Positions 32,362 to 43,684 are shown, counted from the stretch's first letter. The stretch is DNA of 64,000 bases from Arachis hypogaea (GCF_003086295.3 NC_092044.1:70189213-70253212); one strand, 5' to 3'. Made by a program: numbers and translations. Notes: generated by a model from the letters alone, not told the origin.

Positions 32362-33426
32362 ATGAGCAGGAACAAGGAAAAAGGCATTCTTGTTGAAGCT
32401 GATCCTGAACCTGAAAGGACTCTGAAGAGGAAATTAAGAGAAGCTAAATTACAACAATCCAGAGACAACCTTTCTGAAATTTTCGAACAAGAAAAGGAGA
32501 TGGCAGCCGAACCCAACAACAATAATGCAAGGAGGATGCTTGGTGATTTCACTAAACCAACTTCCAAATTTGATGGAAGAAGCATCTCCATTCCGGCCAT
32601 TGGAGCAAACAATTTTGAGCTGAAACCTCAATTAGTTGCTCTAATGCAACAGAACTGCAAGTTTCATGGACTTCCATCTGAAGATCCTTACCAATTTTTA
32701 ACTAAGTTCTTATAGATTTGTGAGACTGTAAAGACGAATGGAGTAGATCCTGAAGTCTACAGGCTCATGCTTTTCCCTTTTGCTCTAAGAGACAAAGCTA
32801 GAACATGGTTGGACTCACAACCTAAAGATAGCCTGGACTCCTGGGATAAGCTGGTCACGGCCTTCTTGGATAAATTCTTTCCTCCTTAAAAGTTGAGCAA
32901 GCTTAGAGTGGATGTTCAGACCTTCAAACAAAAAGATGGTGAATCCCTCTATAAAGCTTGGGAAAGATACAAGCAGATGACCAAAAAGTGTCTTTCTGAC
33001 ATGTTTTTAGAATGGACCATATTAGATATATTCTATTATGGTCTATCTGATTTTTCCAAAATGTCATTGGACCATTCTGCAGGTGGATCTATCCACCTAA
33101 AGAAAACGCCTGCAGAAGCTCAAGAACTTATTGACATGGTTGCAAATAACCAATTCATGTACACTTCTAAGAGGAATTCTGTGAATAGTGGGATGCCTCA
33201 GAGGAAGGGAGTTCTTGAAATTGATGCTCTGAATACCATATTGGCTCAGAACAAAGTGTTGACTCAGCAAGTCAATATGATCTCTCAAAGTCTGAATGGA
33301 TGGCAAAATGCATCCAACAGTACTAAAGAGGCAGCTTCTGAAGAAGCTTATGATCCTGAGAACCCTGTAATGGTAGAGGTAAATTACATGGGTGAACCTT
33401 ATGGAAACACCTATAATTCATCATAG
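32362..33426 (+). pseudogene. Gag-like capsid region of element F
   Basis: ATG at 32362 after a CT-rich stretch. The frame runs through RSISIPAIGANNFELKPQLV, then a TAG at 32713, the middle of the capsid domain, a TAA at 32887 (CAA in A), then KLSKLRVDVQTFKQKDGE, AWERYKQMTKKC, MSLDHSAGGSIHL and EAQELIDMVANNQFMYTS, and ends at TAG 33424-33426. That last TAG is shared with element A at the same codon. All breaks are in-frame stops; there is no frameshift in 2.3 kb. Retrotrans_gag-type domain; no zinc knuckle seen. Inactive copy. Confidence 0.8.
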
Positions 33427-34698
33427 AGAAATCATCCAAATTTCTCATGGAAGGATCAACAAAAGCCTCAACAAGGCTTTAATAATGGTGGAAGAAACAT
33501 GCTAAGTAATAACAAGCCTTGTCCATCATCTTCTTAGCAACAGACAGAGAATTCTGAACAGGGCCCCTCTAACTTATCAAACATAGTCTCTGATCTGTCT
33601 AAGGCCACTTTAAGTTTCATGAGTGAAACAAGATCCTCCATTAGAAATTTGGAGGCACAAGTGGGCCAGCTGAGTAAGAAAGTCATTGAAACTCCTCCCA
33701 GTATTCTCCCAAGCAATACAGAAGAGAATCCAAAAGGAGAGTGCAAGGCCATTGATGTAATCAATATGGCCGAATGCACAAGGGAGGAGAAGGACGAAAA
33801 TCCTAGTGAGGAAGACCTCCTGGGACGTCTCTCAAACAAGAAGGAGTTCCCTATTGAGGACCTAAAAGAATCTGAGGCTCATATAGAGACCATAGAGATT
33901 TCATTAAATCTCCTTCTGCCATTCATGAGCTCTGAAGATTATTCTTCCTCTGAAGAGGATGAAGATGTAACTGGAGAGTAAGTTGCTCAATATCTAGGAG
34001 CCATCATGAAGCTCAATGCCAAGTTATTTGGTAATGAGACTTGGGAAGGTGAACCTCCCTTGGTCATTAGTGAACTTGATACATGGGTTCAGCAAACTCT
34101 ACCTCAAATGAAACAAGATCCTGGGAAATTCTCAATACCCTGTACCATAGGCACCATGACCTTTAACAAGGCTCTGTGTGACCGGGGGTCAGGGATAAAT
34201 CTTATGCCACTCTCTGTAATGGAGAAATTAGGGATCATTGAGGTACAACCTGCCTTATTCTCATTACAATTGGCAGACAAGTCAGTAAGACAGGCTTATG
34301 GATTAGTAGAGGATGTGTTGGTAAAGGTTGAAGGCCTTTACATCCCTGCTGATTTCATAATCCTAGACACTAGGAAGGAAGAGGATGAATGCATCATCCT
34401 TGGAAGACCTTTCCTAGCCACAGCTGGTGTTGTAATAGATGTTAACAGAGGAGAATTAGTCCTTCAATTGAATGGGGAGTACCTTGTGTTTAAGGCACAC
34501 GGCCATCCCTCAGTAACAAAAGAGAGTAAGCATGCAGAGCTTCTCTCAGTACAGAGTCCAAAAGAGCCCCCACAATCAAACTCTAAGTTTGGTGTTGGGA
34601 GGCCACAACCAAACTCTAGGTTTGGTGTTGAGAAGACCCCACATTCAAACTCTAAGTTTGGTGTTGGGAAACCTTCATCATGCTTTGAACTTCTCTAA
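33427..34698 (+). pseudogene. Protease-like region of element F
   Basis: Same frame as the gag, continuing past TAG 33426, a TAG near 33535 and a TAA at 33979-33981. A coiled segment SSIRNLEAQVGQLSKKV and an acidic linker (SSSEEDEDVTGE) come first, then a retropepsin-like domain: ALCDRGSGINLMP, PADFIILDTRKEEDE and CIILGRPFLATAGVVIDV. The active-site turn reads D-R-G where A has D-L-G, a change likely to matter. The C-terminus has three in-frame SNSKFGVG repeats encoded by AAGTTTGGTGTTG tracts. The polymerase part expected next is absent. Confidence 0.8.
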
Positions 34699-34904
34699 GG
34701 CTCCATGAGAGCCCACTATCAAGTAGTGACATTAAAAGAGCGCTTGTTGGGAGGCAACCCAATTTTTATTTATCTAATTTTCTTTTTATTTTATTGTTAT
34801 TTTGTGTTTTAATAGGTTCATGATCATAAGGAGTCACGAAAAAAAATATTAAAATTAAAAACAGAATCAAAACACAGCAGAGGAAAAATCACACCCTGGA
34901 GGAA

Positions 34905-35170
34905 GGACTTACTGGCGTTTAAATGCCAGTAAGGTGCATCTGGCTAGCGTTCAACGCTAGAACAAAGCATGAATCTGGCGCTGAATGCCAAAAACAAGCA
35001 ACATCCTGGCGTTTGAACGCCAGGAATGTGCCATGAGGAAAGCTGGCACTGAACGCTAGTAACAAGCATGGAACTGGCGTTCAACGCCAGAAACATGCTG
35101 CACATGGGTGTTGAACGCCCAGAACGTGCATCACTTCGGCGTTTAAATGCTAGAATGGTATGCTAAGGCA
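34905..35170. repeat. Array of GGCGTTCAACGCC-type spacers in F
   Basis: Seven to eight units (CTGGCGTTTAAATGCCAG, CTGGCGTTTGAACGCCAG, CTGGCGTTCAACGCCAG, GGGTGTTGAACGCCC) at 30-40 bp spacing between protease and ORF2, as in A and E. Confidence 0.88.
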
Positions 35171-35612
35171 TTTTAAATGCCTAATTAGTGCAGGGATGTA
35201 AATCCTTGACACCTCAGGATCTGTGGACCCCACAGGATCATCTCAGGATCTGTGGACCCCACAAGATCCCCACCTAACATATTCCCACCTTACCTCCTAA
35301 CTAATCCTATAACACACTCTCCCAAAAAACCCTTCACCAATCACCTCAATCTCTCTTCCCAATTACCCCCTTCACCACTCACATCCATACACTCTTCCCC
35401 ATAAACCTCACCTACCTTCAGAATTCAAAATTCTTTCCCACCCAAACCCACCCTAAATGGCCGAACCTACCCTCTCCCCCCTCCCTATATATACCCCTCC
35501 ATTCTACTTCATTTTCACACAACACAACCCCCTCCTCTATACCTTGGCCAAAACCTACACCTCCCTTTTTCCTCCATATTTTCTTCTTCTTCTTCTTCTC
35601 TTCTTTCTTCTC

Positions 35613-35649
35613 TTGCTCGAGGGCGAGCAATATTTTAAGTTTGGTGTGG
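35613..35649 (+). promoter_or_regulatory. Hexaloop hairpin plus TTTAAGTTTGGTGT tract upstream of F ORF2
   Basis: Arms TTGCTC (35613-35618) and GAGCAA (35625-35630) around GAGGGC, then TTTTAAGTTTGGTGTGG (35633-35649). It follows a (TTC)n pyrimidine run and precedes the ORF2 ATG (35686) by 36 bases. Confidence 0.8.
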
Positions 35650-35685
35650 TAAAAGCATAAGATTTTTGTTTTTCCATAACCATTG

Positions 35686-36834
35686 ATGGCACCCAAGGCC
35701 GGAGAATCCTCTAGAAAAGAGAAAGGTAAGACAAAAGCTTCCACCTCCGAGTCATGGGAGATGGAAAGATTCATCTCCAAAGCCCATCAAGACCACTTCT
35801 ATGATGTTGTGGCCAAGAAGAAGGTGATCCCTGAGGTCCCTTTCAAGCTCAAGAAAAATGAGTATCCGGAGATCCGACATGAGATCCAAAGAAGAGGTTG
35901 GGAAGTTCTAACCAACCCCATTCAACAAGTCGGGATTTTAATGGTTCAAGAGTTCTATGCCAATGCATGGATCACTAGGAACCATGATCAAAGTATGAAC
36001 CCGAATCCAAAGAACTATCTTACAATGGTTCGGGGAAAATACTTAGATTTTAGTCCAGAAAATGTGAGGTTGGCGTTCAACTTGCCCATGATGCAAGGAG
36101 ATGTACGCCCCTACACTAGAAAGGTCAACTTTAATCAAAGGTTGGACCAAGTCCTTATGGACATATGTGTGGAAGGAGCTCAATGGAAAAGAGACTCCAA
36201 AGGTAAGCCGGTTCAACTAAGAAGACTGGACCTCAAGCCTGTGGCTAGAGGATGGTTGGAGTTTATTCAATGCTCCAACATCCCCACTAGCAACCGATCT
36301 GAAGTTACTGTGGATCGGGCCATCATGATTCATAGAATCGTGATTGGAGAGGAAGTAGAAGTTCATGAAGTCATCTCCCATGAATTCTATAAAATAGCCG
36401 ATAAGTCCTCTACTTTGGCAAGGCTAGCTTTTCCTCATCTTATTTGCCATTTATGTTACTCAGTTGGAGTTATCATAGAAGGAGACATCCTCATTGAGGA
36501 GGACAAGCCCATCACTAAGAAAAGGATGGAGCAAAAAAGAGAGCCCACTCATGGAGCCCAAGGGACGCATGGGGAAGCTCATCACCAAGAAATCCCGGAG
36601 ATGCCTTAAGGGATGCACTTTCCTCCCAACAACTATTGGGATCAACTCAACACTTCCTTAGAAGATTTGAGTTACAATGTGGAACAATTAAGGGTGGAAC
36701 ATCAAGAGCACTCCATCATTCTCCATGAAATAAGAGAAGATCAAAGAGCAATGAGGGAGGAGCAACAAAGGCAAGGAAGGGACATAGAAGAGCTTAAGGA
36801 CATTGTTGGTCCTTCAAGAAGAAGACGCCACTAA
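35686..36834 (+). pseudogene. ORF2 of element F, plant-transposon-domain protein with C-terminal coiled coil
   Basis: ATG at 35686 (MAPKAGESSRKEKGK). A basic N-terminus is followed by WEMERFISKAHQDHFYDVV, NPIQQVGILMVQEFYANAW, VRLAFNLPMMQGD and VARGWLEFIQCSNIPTSNRS; this resembles the Putative plant transposon protein domain (Transposase_32 type). A TAA at 36607-36609 (one base from CAA) interrupts the frame. It resumes in phase with YWDQLNTSLEDLSYNVEQL and a Glu/Arg/Gln-rich coiled coil ending at TAA 36834. Apart from this single stop the gene is intact, unlike the gag. Function unknown; the domain is widespread next to plant gypsy elements. Downstream of a hairpin, so possibly translated from its own transcript (inference). 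Confidence 0.78.
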
Positions 36835-37885
36835 GGTGAACTCATTCCTTATTCTTATTTCTCTGTTTTTTTCGATTTTTATGCTTCATGTCTATTTATG
36901 TTTTGTGTCTCTACTTCATGATCATTAGTATGTAGTAACTATGTCTTAAAGCTATGAATAAAATTCCATAAATCCTTCACCTCTCTTAAATAAAAAATGT
37001 TTTTAATTCAAAAAGAACAAGAAGTACCAAATTTCGAAAATTGTCCTTAAATTTAATTTAATTATATTGATGTGGTGACAATACTTTTTATTTTCTGAAT
37101 GAATGCTTGAACAGTGCATATTTTTTATCTTGTTGTTTATGAATGTTAAAATTGTTGGCTCTTGAAAAAATGATGAACAAAGAGAAATGTTATTGATGAT
37201 CTGAAAATCATGAAATTGATTATTGAAGCAAGAAAAAGCAGTGAAAAAGCAAAAGCTTGCGAAAAAAAATAGAAAGAAAAAGAAAAAGCAAGCAGAAAAA
37301 GCCAATAGCCCTTAAAACCAAAAGGCAAGGGTAAAAAGGATCCAAGGCTTTGAGCATCAATGGATAGGAGGGCCCAAGGAACCAAAATCCAGGCCTAAGC
37401 GGCTAAATCAAGTTGTCCCTAACCATGTGCTTGTGGCATGCAGGTCCAAGTGAAAAGCTTGAGACTGAGTGGTTAAAGTCATGATCCAAAGCAAAAAGAG
37501 TGTGCTTAAGAGCTCTGGACACCTCTAACTGGGGACTCTAGCAAAGCTGAGTCACAATCTGAAAAGGTTCACCCAGTCATGTGTCTGTGGCATTTATGTA
37601 TCCGGTGGTAATACTGGAAAACAAAGTGCTTAGGGCCACGGCCAAGACTCATAAAAGTAGCTGTGTTCAAGAATCAACATACTTAACTAGGAGAATCAAT
37701 AACACTATCCGAAGTTCTAAGTTCCAAGAGAAGCCAATCATTTTGAACTTCAAAGGAAAAAGTGAGATGCCAAAACTGTTCAGAAGCAAAAAGCTACAAG
37801 TCCCGCTCATCTAATTAGAATTAATATTCATTGATATTTTGGAATTTATAGTATATTCTCTTCTTTTTATCCTAATTGATTTTCA
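36835..37885 (+). other. 3' untranslated region of element F
   Basis: About 1.05 kb without a convincing gene. 37345-37632 contains AAGGCTTTGAGCATCAATGG and CTGTGGCATTTATGTATC motifs shared with the 3' UTR of C. Confidence 0.75.
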
Positions 37886-37923
37886 GTTGCTTGGGGACAA
37901 GCAACAATTTAAGTTTGGTGTTG
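37886..37923 (+). promoter_or_regulatory. LTR-proximal hexaloop hairpin and TTTAAGTTTGGTGTTG tract of F
   Basis: Perfect 7-bp arms GTTGCTT (37886-37892) and AAGCAAC (37899-37905) around GGGGAC; TTTAAGTTTGGTGTTG (37908-37923) touches the 3' LTR. Confidence 0.85.
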
Positions 37924-39545
37924 TGATGAGCGGATAATTTATACGCTTTTTGGCATTGTATTTAGGTAGTTTTTAAAAGGTTCAAGCTACTTTTAGGGCT
38001 ATTTTCATTAGTTTTTATGTTAAATTCACATTTCTGGACTTTACTATGAGTTTGTGTGTTTTTCTGTAATTTCAGGTATTTTCTGGCTGAAATTGAGGGA
38101 CCTGAGCAAAACTCTTATAGGAGGCTGACAAAGGACTGCTGATGCTGTTGGAATCTGACCTCTCTTCACTCGAAATGGATTTTCTGGAGCCACAGAACTC
38201 CAAATGGCGCGCTCTCAACGGCGTTAAAACGTAGACATCCAGAGCTTTCCAGCAATATATAATAGTTCATACTTTATTTGAGAATTGACGACGTAAACTA
38301 GCGCTCAACGCCAGCTCCATGTTACTGTCTGGAGTCAAACGCCAGAAACACGTCACGAACCGGAGTTGAACGCCCAAAACACGTTACAACTTGGCGTTCA
38401 ACTCCAAGAGAAGTCTCAGCTCGTGGATAAATCAAGCTCAGCCCAAACATACACCAATTTTACCCCGGAATTGGATTTATGCATCAATTACTTACTCCTG
38501 TAAACCTTAGTAGCTAGTCTAGTATAAATAGGATAGTCTACTATTGTATTGGACATCTCTGGACGCCTAGTCCTTAGACCTTCATGGGGGCTGGCCATTT
38601 GGCCATGCCTGAACCTCTTTCACTTATATATTTTCAACGGTGGAGTTTCTACACACCATAGATTAAGGGTGTGGAGCTCTGCTGTACCTCAAGTTTCAAT
38701 GCAATTACTACTATTTTCTATTCAATGCGATTTATTCCTGTTCTAAGATATTCGTTGCACTTCAACTTGATGAATGTGATGATCCATGACACTCATCATC
38801 ATTCTCACCTATGAACGCGCGTGCCTGATAACCACTTCCGTTCTACCTTAGACCGGGCGCATATCTCTTGGATTCCTTAATCAGAATCTTCATGGTATAA
38901 GCTAGAATTGATGGCGGCATTCATGGGAATCCGAAAAGTCTAACCTTGTCTGTGGTATTCCGAGTAGGATTCCGGGATTGAATGACTGGAGCTTCAAACT
39001 CCTGAAGGCTAGGCGTTAGTGTCAGACGCAAAAGAATCATGGGATTCTATTCCAGCCTGATTGAGAAGCGATAGATGATTAGCCGTGCTGTGACAGAGCA
39101 TTTGGACCATTTTCACTGAGAGGATCGGATGTAGCCATTGACAACGGTGATGCCTTACATACAGCTTGCCATGGAAAGAAGTAAGAAGGATTGGATGAAA
39201 GCAGTAGGAAAGCAGAGATTCAACAGGGACAAGCATCTCCATATGCTTATCTGAAATTCCCACCATTAATTTACATAAGTATTTCTATCCTTTATTATTT
39301 AAGCAAGTATCTCTTTATATTTCCCATAACCAATTATTATCCACCTGACTAAGATTTACAAGGTGACCATAGCTTACTTCATACCAACAATCTCCGTGGG
39401 ATCGACCCTTACTCACGTAAGGTATTACTTGGACGACCCAGTGCAATTGCTGGTTAGTTGTGCGGAGTTGTGACTAAGTATAATTCACGTGTGAGAGCTA
39501 CCAAATTATTGGAGCCATTGTTGATGATCACAATTTCGTCCATCA
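37924..39545 (+). repeat. 3' LTR of element F
   Basis: 1622 bp, ends TCCATCA followed by the TSD GTCTT. U3 module about 38188-38275, TATAAATA 38523-38530, U5 motif and CCTTAC-TCAC-GTAAGG stem near 39397-39423. Confidence 0.95.
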
Positions 39546-39809
39546 GTCTTGTGAGTGTGTGGTACTTCAGGCTTTCTTCCCATAAGAGGGTCATGTAACA
39601 GTGTGCTTCCAGCCTCTTCTTGAGTCTCTTCTTTATTTAGTTCCTCAATAGTGTGTACCATCTTATGCTCAGCCTCCTTGGTACTTATGATGGCCAAACA
39701 CTCTTCTCTTTTTCTGCTCAGACAAGTGCTGTCTAGCTTGACTCAACTGTGCCTCTATATTCTTGTTAGAGGCTCTGGCTTATTGCAACATCTCTTGCAA
39801 TTTCAATAT
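39546..39809 (-). pseudogene. Gag C-terminal remnant of element E right of F
   Basis: It starts with the second GTCTT of the F target duplication and continues the E gag region as broken frames with several stops. No motif is preserved. Confidence 0.5.
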
Positions 39810-40580
39810 TTATTGTGCAAGGGAGTTTAGCAGCTGAGTCAATGGGCCATTTTGTTTTGGAGGGTTAGGTTCAATGGATACTGCTTTAACCTCTCCTTTC
39901 AAGGAAGTCTCACCAACTAAGTACAAATGCTGGTTGCTGGCAACTATTTCAAGGAGTTCTTGAGCTTCCTCAATTGTCTTTCTCATGTGGATTAAACCAC
40001 TAGCAGAATAGTCTAAGGACATCTTAGCCATATTTGTAAGTCTATAATAGAAGATGCCTAACTTTACCCATTCTGAAAATATTTCAGTAGGGCAATTCCG
40101 TAGCATCATCCTATACCTCCCCCAAGTATCATAAAGGGATTCAATAACTTTTTGTTTGAAGCCTTGGATGTCCAGTCTCAACTGGGTCAGCTTCTTTGGG
40201 GGAAAGTATTGATTCAAAAACTTTTCAACCAGCTTATTCCATGTGTTCAAGCTAGACTTGGGTTGGTTATTTAACCGCTTCTTTGCCTCGTCTTTAATAG
40301 CAAAGGGAAAAAGCAACAATCTGTAGACATCATGGTCTACTCCGTCAGTGTACACTGTGTCAGTATATTGCAAGAAATCCGTAAGGAATTCTGTGGGCTC
40401 TTCCTGTGGAAGTCCATAAAACTGGCAGTTTTGCAGCACTACTATAATTAACTGAGGGTTTAGCTCAAAATTGCTTGCTCTAATGGAAGGTATACTGATA
40501 CTTCTTCCATAGAGGTCAGGAGTGGGGGATGTATAGGACCCCAAAGTTCTTCTGAACTGTTCATTCCCATTTGGGTCCAT
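39810..40580 (-). CDS. Gag-like capsid protein of element E
   Basis: ATG at 40580-40578 (MDPNGNEQFRRTLGSY), 256 residues, open to TAA at 39812-39810. Retrotrans_gag-type domain: RSISIPSIRASNFELNPQLI, YGLPQEEPTEFLTDFLQY, LNTWNKLVEKFLNQYFPP, KKLTQLRLDIQGFKQKV and SLYDTWGRYRMMLRNCPTE, then SLDYSASGLIHMRKTIEEAQ. It aligns with the A and F gag but lacks their roughly 50-residue N-terminal extension and is clearly diverged. The region behind it is decayed and cut by F, so the protein is at best a capsid fragment. Surprisingly open for the oldest element. Strand and leader agree with the minus-oriented LTR at 42124-43684. Confidence 0.75.
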   Translation of the reverse strand: MDPNGNEQFRRTLGSYTSPTPDLYGRSISIPSIRASNFELNPQLIIVVLQNCQFYGLPQEEPTEFLTDFLQYTDTVYTDGVDHDVYRLLLFPFAIKDEAKKRLNNQPKSSLNTWNKLVEKFLNQYFPPKKLTQLRLDIQGFKQKVIESLYDTWGRYRMMLRNCPTEIFSEWVKLGIFYYRLTNMAKMSLDYSASGLIHMRKTIEEAQELLEIVASNQHLYLVGETSLKGEVKAVSIEPNPPKQNGPLTQLLNSLAQ

Positions 40581-42099
40581 GGTGAACTCTTCCTATTCCT
40601 ATGCACTCAATCAAGAAACAAGGAAATGGGAAGGTGTGTATCTCTATATCAGAGTATAGAGCACTTCTAGTAAGATGTCTTGAGAAGACAAGAAGAATGG
40701 AGGTAGAGGGAGAGAGATGGCATTCAAATTTTTGAAAATAAAAAGAAAAGGAAATTAAATTATTTTTTGTTTTTATTTTATTTAACTGTTAATTTCGAAA
40801 AGAAGAAAGAAAAATAAAAGAAAATTTAAGACAATTAATTAATTAAAAAGATTTGAAAAATTTAAAGGTGCTTTTCGAAAAATAAGAGAGAGAAAAAAGT
40901 AGATGATTTTCGAAAATAGAAGAGAGAGAGAAAGAGGTAAGAATTTTCAAAAAAGAAGAGAGAGGAATTAGTTAGGAGGTTTTGAAAAAGAGAAAAGAGA
41001 AAGAAGAGTAGAAAAGAGAATAAGATAAGATAAGTAAATAACTAATCAACAAGATTTGAAAGTAAAGTAAAAATATTTGATTTTGAAAATTTGAAGATTG
41101 AAAATTGAAAATTAAAATTTGAATTTAAAAAGAATGTCAAAGAAAGATTGAGAATTGAAAGAATAAGTGAACAAGATAAGGTAAGATTTGAAAAGATTTT
41201 GAAAAAGATTTTATTTTGAATTTTTGAAAAAAGTTGGATTTTGAAATTTGAAATTGATTCAAGATAAGATAAAGATTTGAAAAATATTTGAAAAAGATAA
41301 GATATGATAAGAATTTGAAAAAGATTTGAAAAGATAAGATTTAAAAGTTGAATTTTGAAAAAGATTTGATTTTGAAATTTGAAATTTGAATTTTAAATTT
41401 TGAAAATTGTTTTTGAATTAAGATAAGATAAGAATTTGAAATTTGATTTTAAAATTTTGAAATTAAAACAAGATAAGATAAAATTTTGAATTTAAAGAAA
41501 AAGATAAGATAAAGATTTGAAAAGATAACAAGAAAGTTAAAATTTCAATTTTTAATTTTTGGAATTTGAATTAAAAAGACAAACACTAAAAGACACCAAA
41601 CTCAAAATTTTTTTTGAAATTAAAAACACAATTTTTGAAATTTTGACAAAGAAAAGCACTAAAAGAAACCAAACTTAAAATTTTTAAGATCGAACCAAGA
41701 AAAATACCAAGAATAATTCGAACACAATGAAGAACACTCAAGAACACTTTTCAAAAATTTAAGAAAAGAAGAACACAAAGAGATACCAAACTAAAAAAAT
41801 TTGAAATCAAACAAGAGAAATAACAAGAATAGTTTGAACACCAAGAAGGAAAACAAAGAACAATTTTCGAAAAACTAAGTAAAGAAAAACAAAGAAACAC
41901 CAAAAAGATACCAAACTTAAAGATTGACACAAGATTCAAACAAAGGAAAAAGATTACTAAAGAAAGCAAAAGGTTTTGAAGAATTTTTTAAAAGTTTTCT
42001 AAAAAGAAATTAAGAAAGATAATTAAAAGAGAAATAAAACCTTAAAAAGTACCTAATCTAAGCAACAAGATAATCTGGAAGTTTGTCAGATCCGAACAA
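40581..42099 (-). other. Long AT-rich leader of element E
   Basis: 1.5 kb without a gene. The plus strand is A/G-rich (GAAAAAGATTTGAAAA, AAGATAAGATAAGAT units), with TTTTCGAAAA palindromes and antisense ACCAAACTTAAAA tracts near 41600-41920. Confidence 0.75.
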
Positions 42100-42117
42100 T
42101 CCCTGGCAATGGTGCCA
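42100..42117 (-). other. Primer-binding site of E (tRNA-Asp type), decayed at every CpG
   Basis: Minus strand TGGCACCATTGCCAGGGA: 15 of 18, and all three differences are CG to CA at the three CpGs of the consensus. Confidence 0.88.
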
Positions 42118-42123
42118 AAAACT

Positions 42124-43684
42124 TGGTACACGAAACTGACTCCGCACGTTTCGCACAGATAAACCGGAAAGTATACCGCGTAGTCCAAGTAATACCTAGG
42201 TGAGTAAAGGTTGATCCTACGGAGATTGTTGATTTGAGCAAGCAATGGATACCTTGCATATCTTAGTTAGGCAGATAGAAAATTTAGTTTGTCACGAAGA
42301 ACGGATAAAACAGATAAATAAAGATAGAAATAAGGAATTGATTGTGAAAATAGTAATGCATGATAAGTTAAGGCTTGGAGATGCTTTGTCTTTCTAGATT
42401 AACTTTTCTCACTATCTACTTCAATAGCTTTCTGATTCATTCAATGGCAGCCGTAAGGGATTAACTCATGTCCTCTCATCAAGCTAACCTCCTCTACTGC
42501 AGTAATCCACCATGTTGAAATGACTCATGTCCTCTCATCAAGCCACCCCTAGGTTTCTCACTGTAGCAGAGGATGAAGCTCTAAGCAGTTCACTCCCCTT
42601 CACGATCCTACTCAAGGTGCCACAGACAAGGCAAATCTTCCGGATCAGACAATGCTACTTCTCTGACTCTAGCCTTGCGCCACAGAGACCTCACGCATCC
42701 ATAGTCAACGGGATTTTATGTCACGTTATCCAAAGTTGCTCAGATGCTCTATTGGAATCCGCAATGCAATCTCTAGCTTTAGTTCAATGCTATCCGGGTC
42801 AGGAATTGCACGGAACCCATGTAAAACAAGGGAGATTGTCACAGGTCACCCGCAATTCATAAGATGAAGAACGAGAATGCATGAGAGAATAGAATCAGAA
42901 TTGTAGTGAAATAGAATAGTAATATTATTAATCCATGAAACTCAGCAGAGCTCCTAACCCTAATATAGGAGGTTAGTGACTCATACTGTATAGAAAAGAA
43001 ATGAAAAATGTGTAATGTGTCCAAGAGTGAGGTAGAAGATCCAAAACAAGGGTGATCTTCTCCTTTAAATACTAATCTAATAACTAAGAATTACAGAAAT
43101 ATGGTAGACTAGAATTGTAGTGCGAAAATCCACTTCTAGGGCACATTTGGTGAGTGTTTGGGCTGAGATAAGATGAAATCCACGAGCTAGTACTTCTCTT
43201 GGGCATTGAATGCCACTGATGGGCTCCCTTTTGGGCGTTGGACGCCAGCCACCCCCTTGTGGGCGTTGAATGCCAGGAATGGAGCTAGTGGCTGGCGTTG
43301 AATGCCAGTTTTGGGCCTTTATTTCCAAAGCAAAGCATAAACTATTATATATTTCTGGAAAGCCCTGGATGTTAGCTTTCCATAGCCATTGAGAACGTGC
43401 CATTTGAATCCATGGAGCTCCAGAAATGCTCGTTCGAGTACATGGAGGTCAGATCCTAACAACATCTGCAGTCCTTTCTCTGTCTCTGAATCAGATTTTT
43501 ACTCAAGCTCCTCAATTTCGGCCAGAAAATACCTGAAATCATCACAAAACACAAAAACTTGAAGTAGAATCCAAAAATATGAATTTATCACTAAAACCTA
43601 TGAAAATAGAATATAATTTAAACAAAACATACTAAAAACTATATGAAAATGATACCAAAAAGCGTATAAAATATCCGCTCATCA
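42124..43684 (-). repeat. 5' LTR of element E
   Basis: 1561 bp. Minus strand starts TGATGAGCGGATATTT (43684), ends ...GTGTACCA (42124). U3 module about 43435-43341 with GGAAAGC facing GCTTTCC, GGCGTTGAATGCCAG-type spacers 43200-43310, TATTTAAA at 43071-43064, decayed U5 motif (CCGTAGGATCAACC). Followed by the TSD GAAAC. Confidence 0.93.

Larger units (their letters stand above)
29189..39545 (+). mobile_element. Group-1 non-autonomous LTR element F, complete
   Basis: LTRs 29189-30811 (1623 bp) and 37924-39545 (1622 bp), perfect TSD GTCTT (29184-29188, 39546-39550). Order: PBS 30818, leader, gag-protease frame 32362-34698, palindromic array, hairpin, ORF2 35686-36834, 3' UTR, hairpin and tract, 3' LTR. 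About seven differences in the first 105 LTR bases show moderate age. No reverse transcriptase, RNase H or integrase. It is inserted in the decayed gag of E. Confidence 0.95.
8097..43684 (-). mobile_element. Group-1 LTR element E, outermost host of three nested elements
   Basis: Perfect 5-bp TSD GAAAC at 8092-8096 and 43685-43689. Pieces in minus-strand order: 5' LTR 43684-42124, PBS 42117-42100, leader, gag 40580-39810, [F inserted 39545-29189], decayed gag-protease and ORF2 remnants 29188-27375, [D inserted 27374-19484], 3' UTR 19483-19300, [C inserted 19299-9048], 3' LTR remnant 9047-8097. The 19300-19483 piece is recognisable because its reverse complement matches F around 37040-37230 (ATTTTCTGAATG, GTTGGCTCTTGAAA). 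About 1.3 kb around the 3' LTR start is missing beside C. With inserts removed E is about 7.1 kb. Confidence 0.9.
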
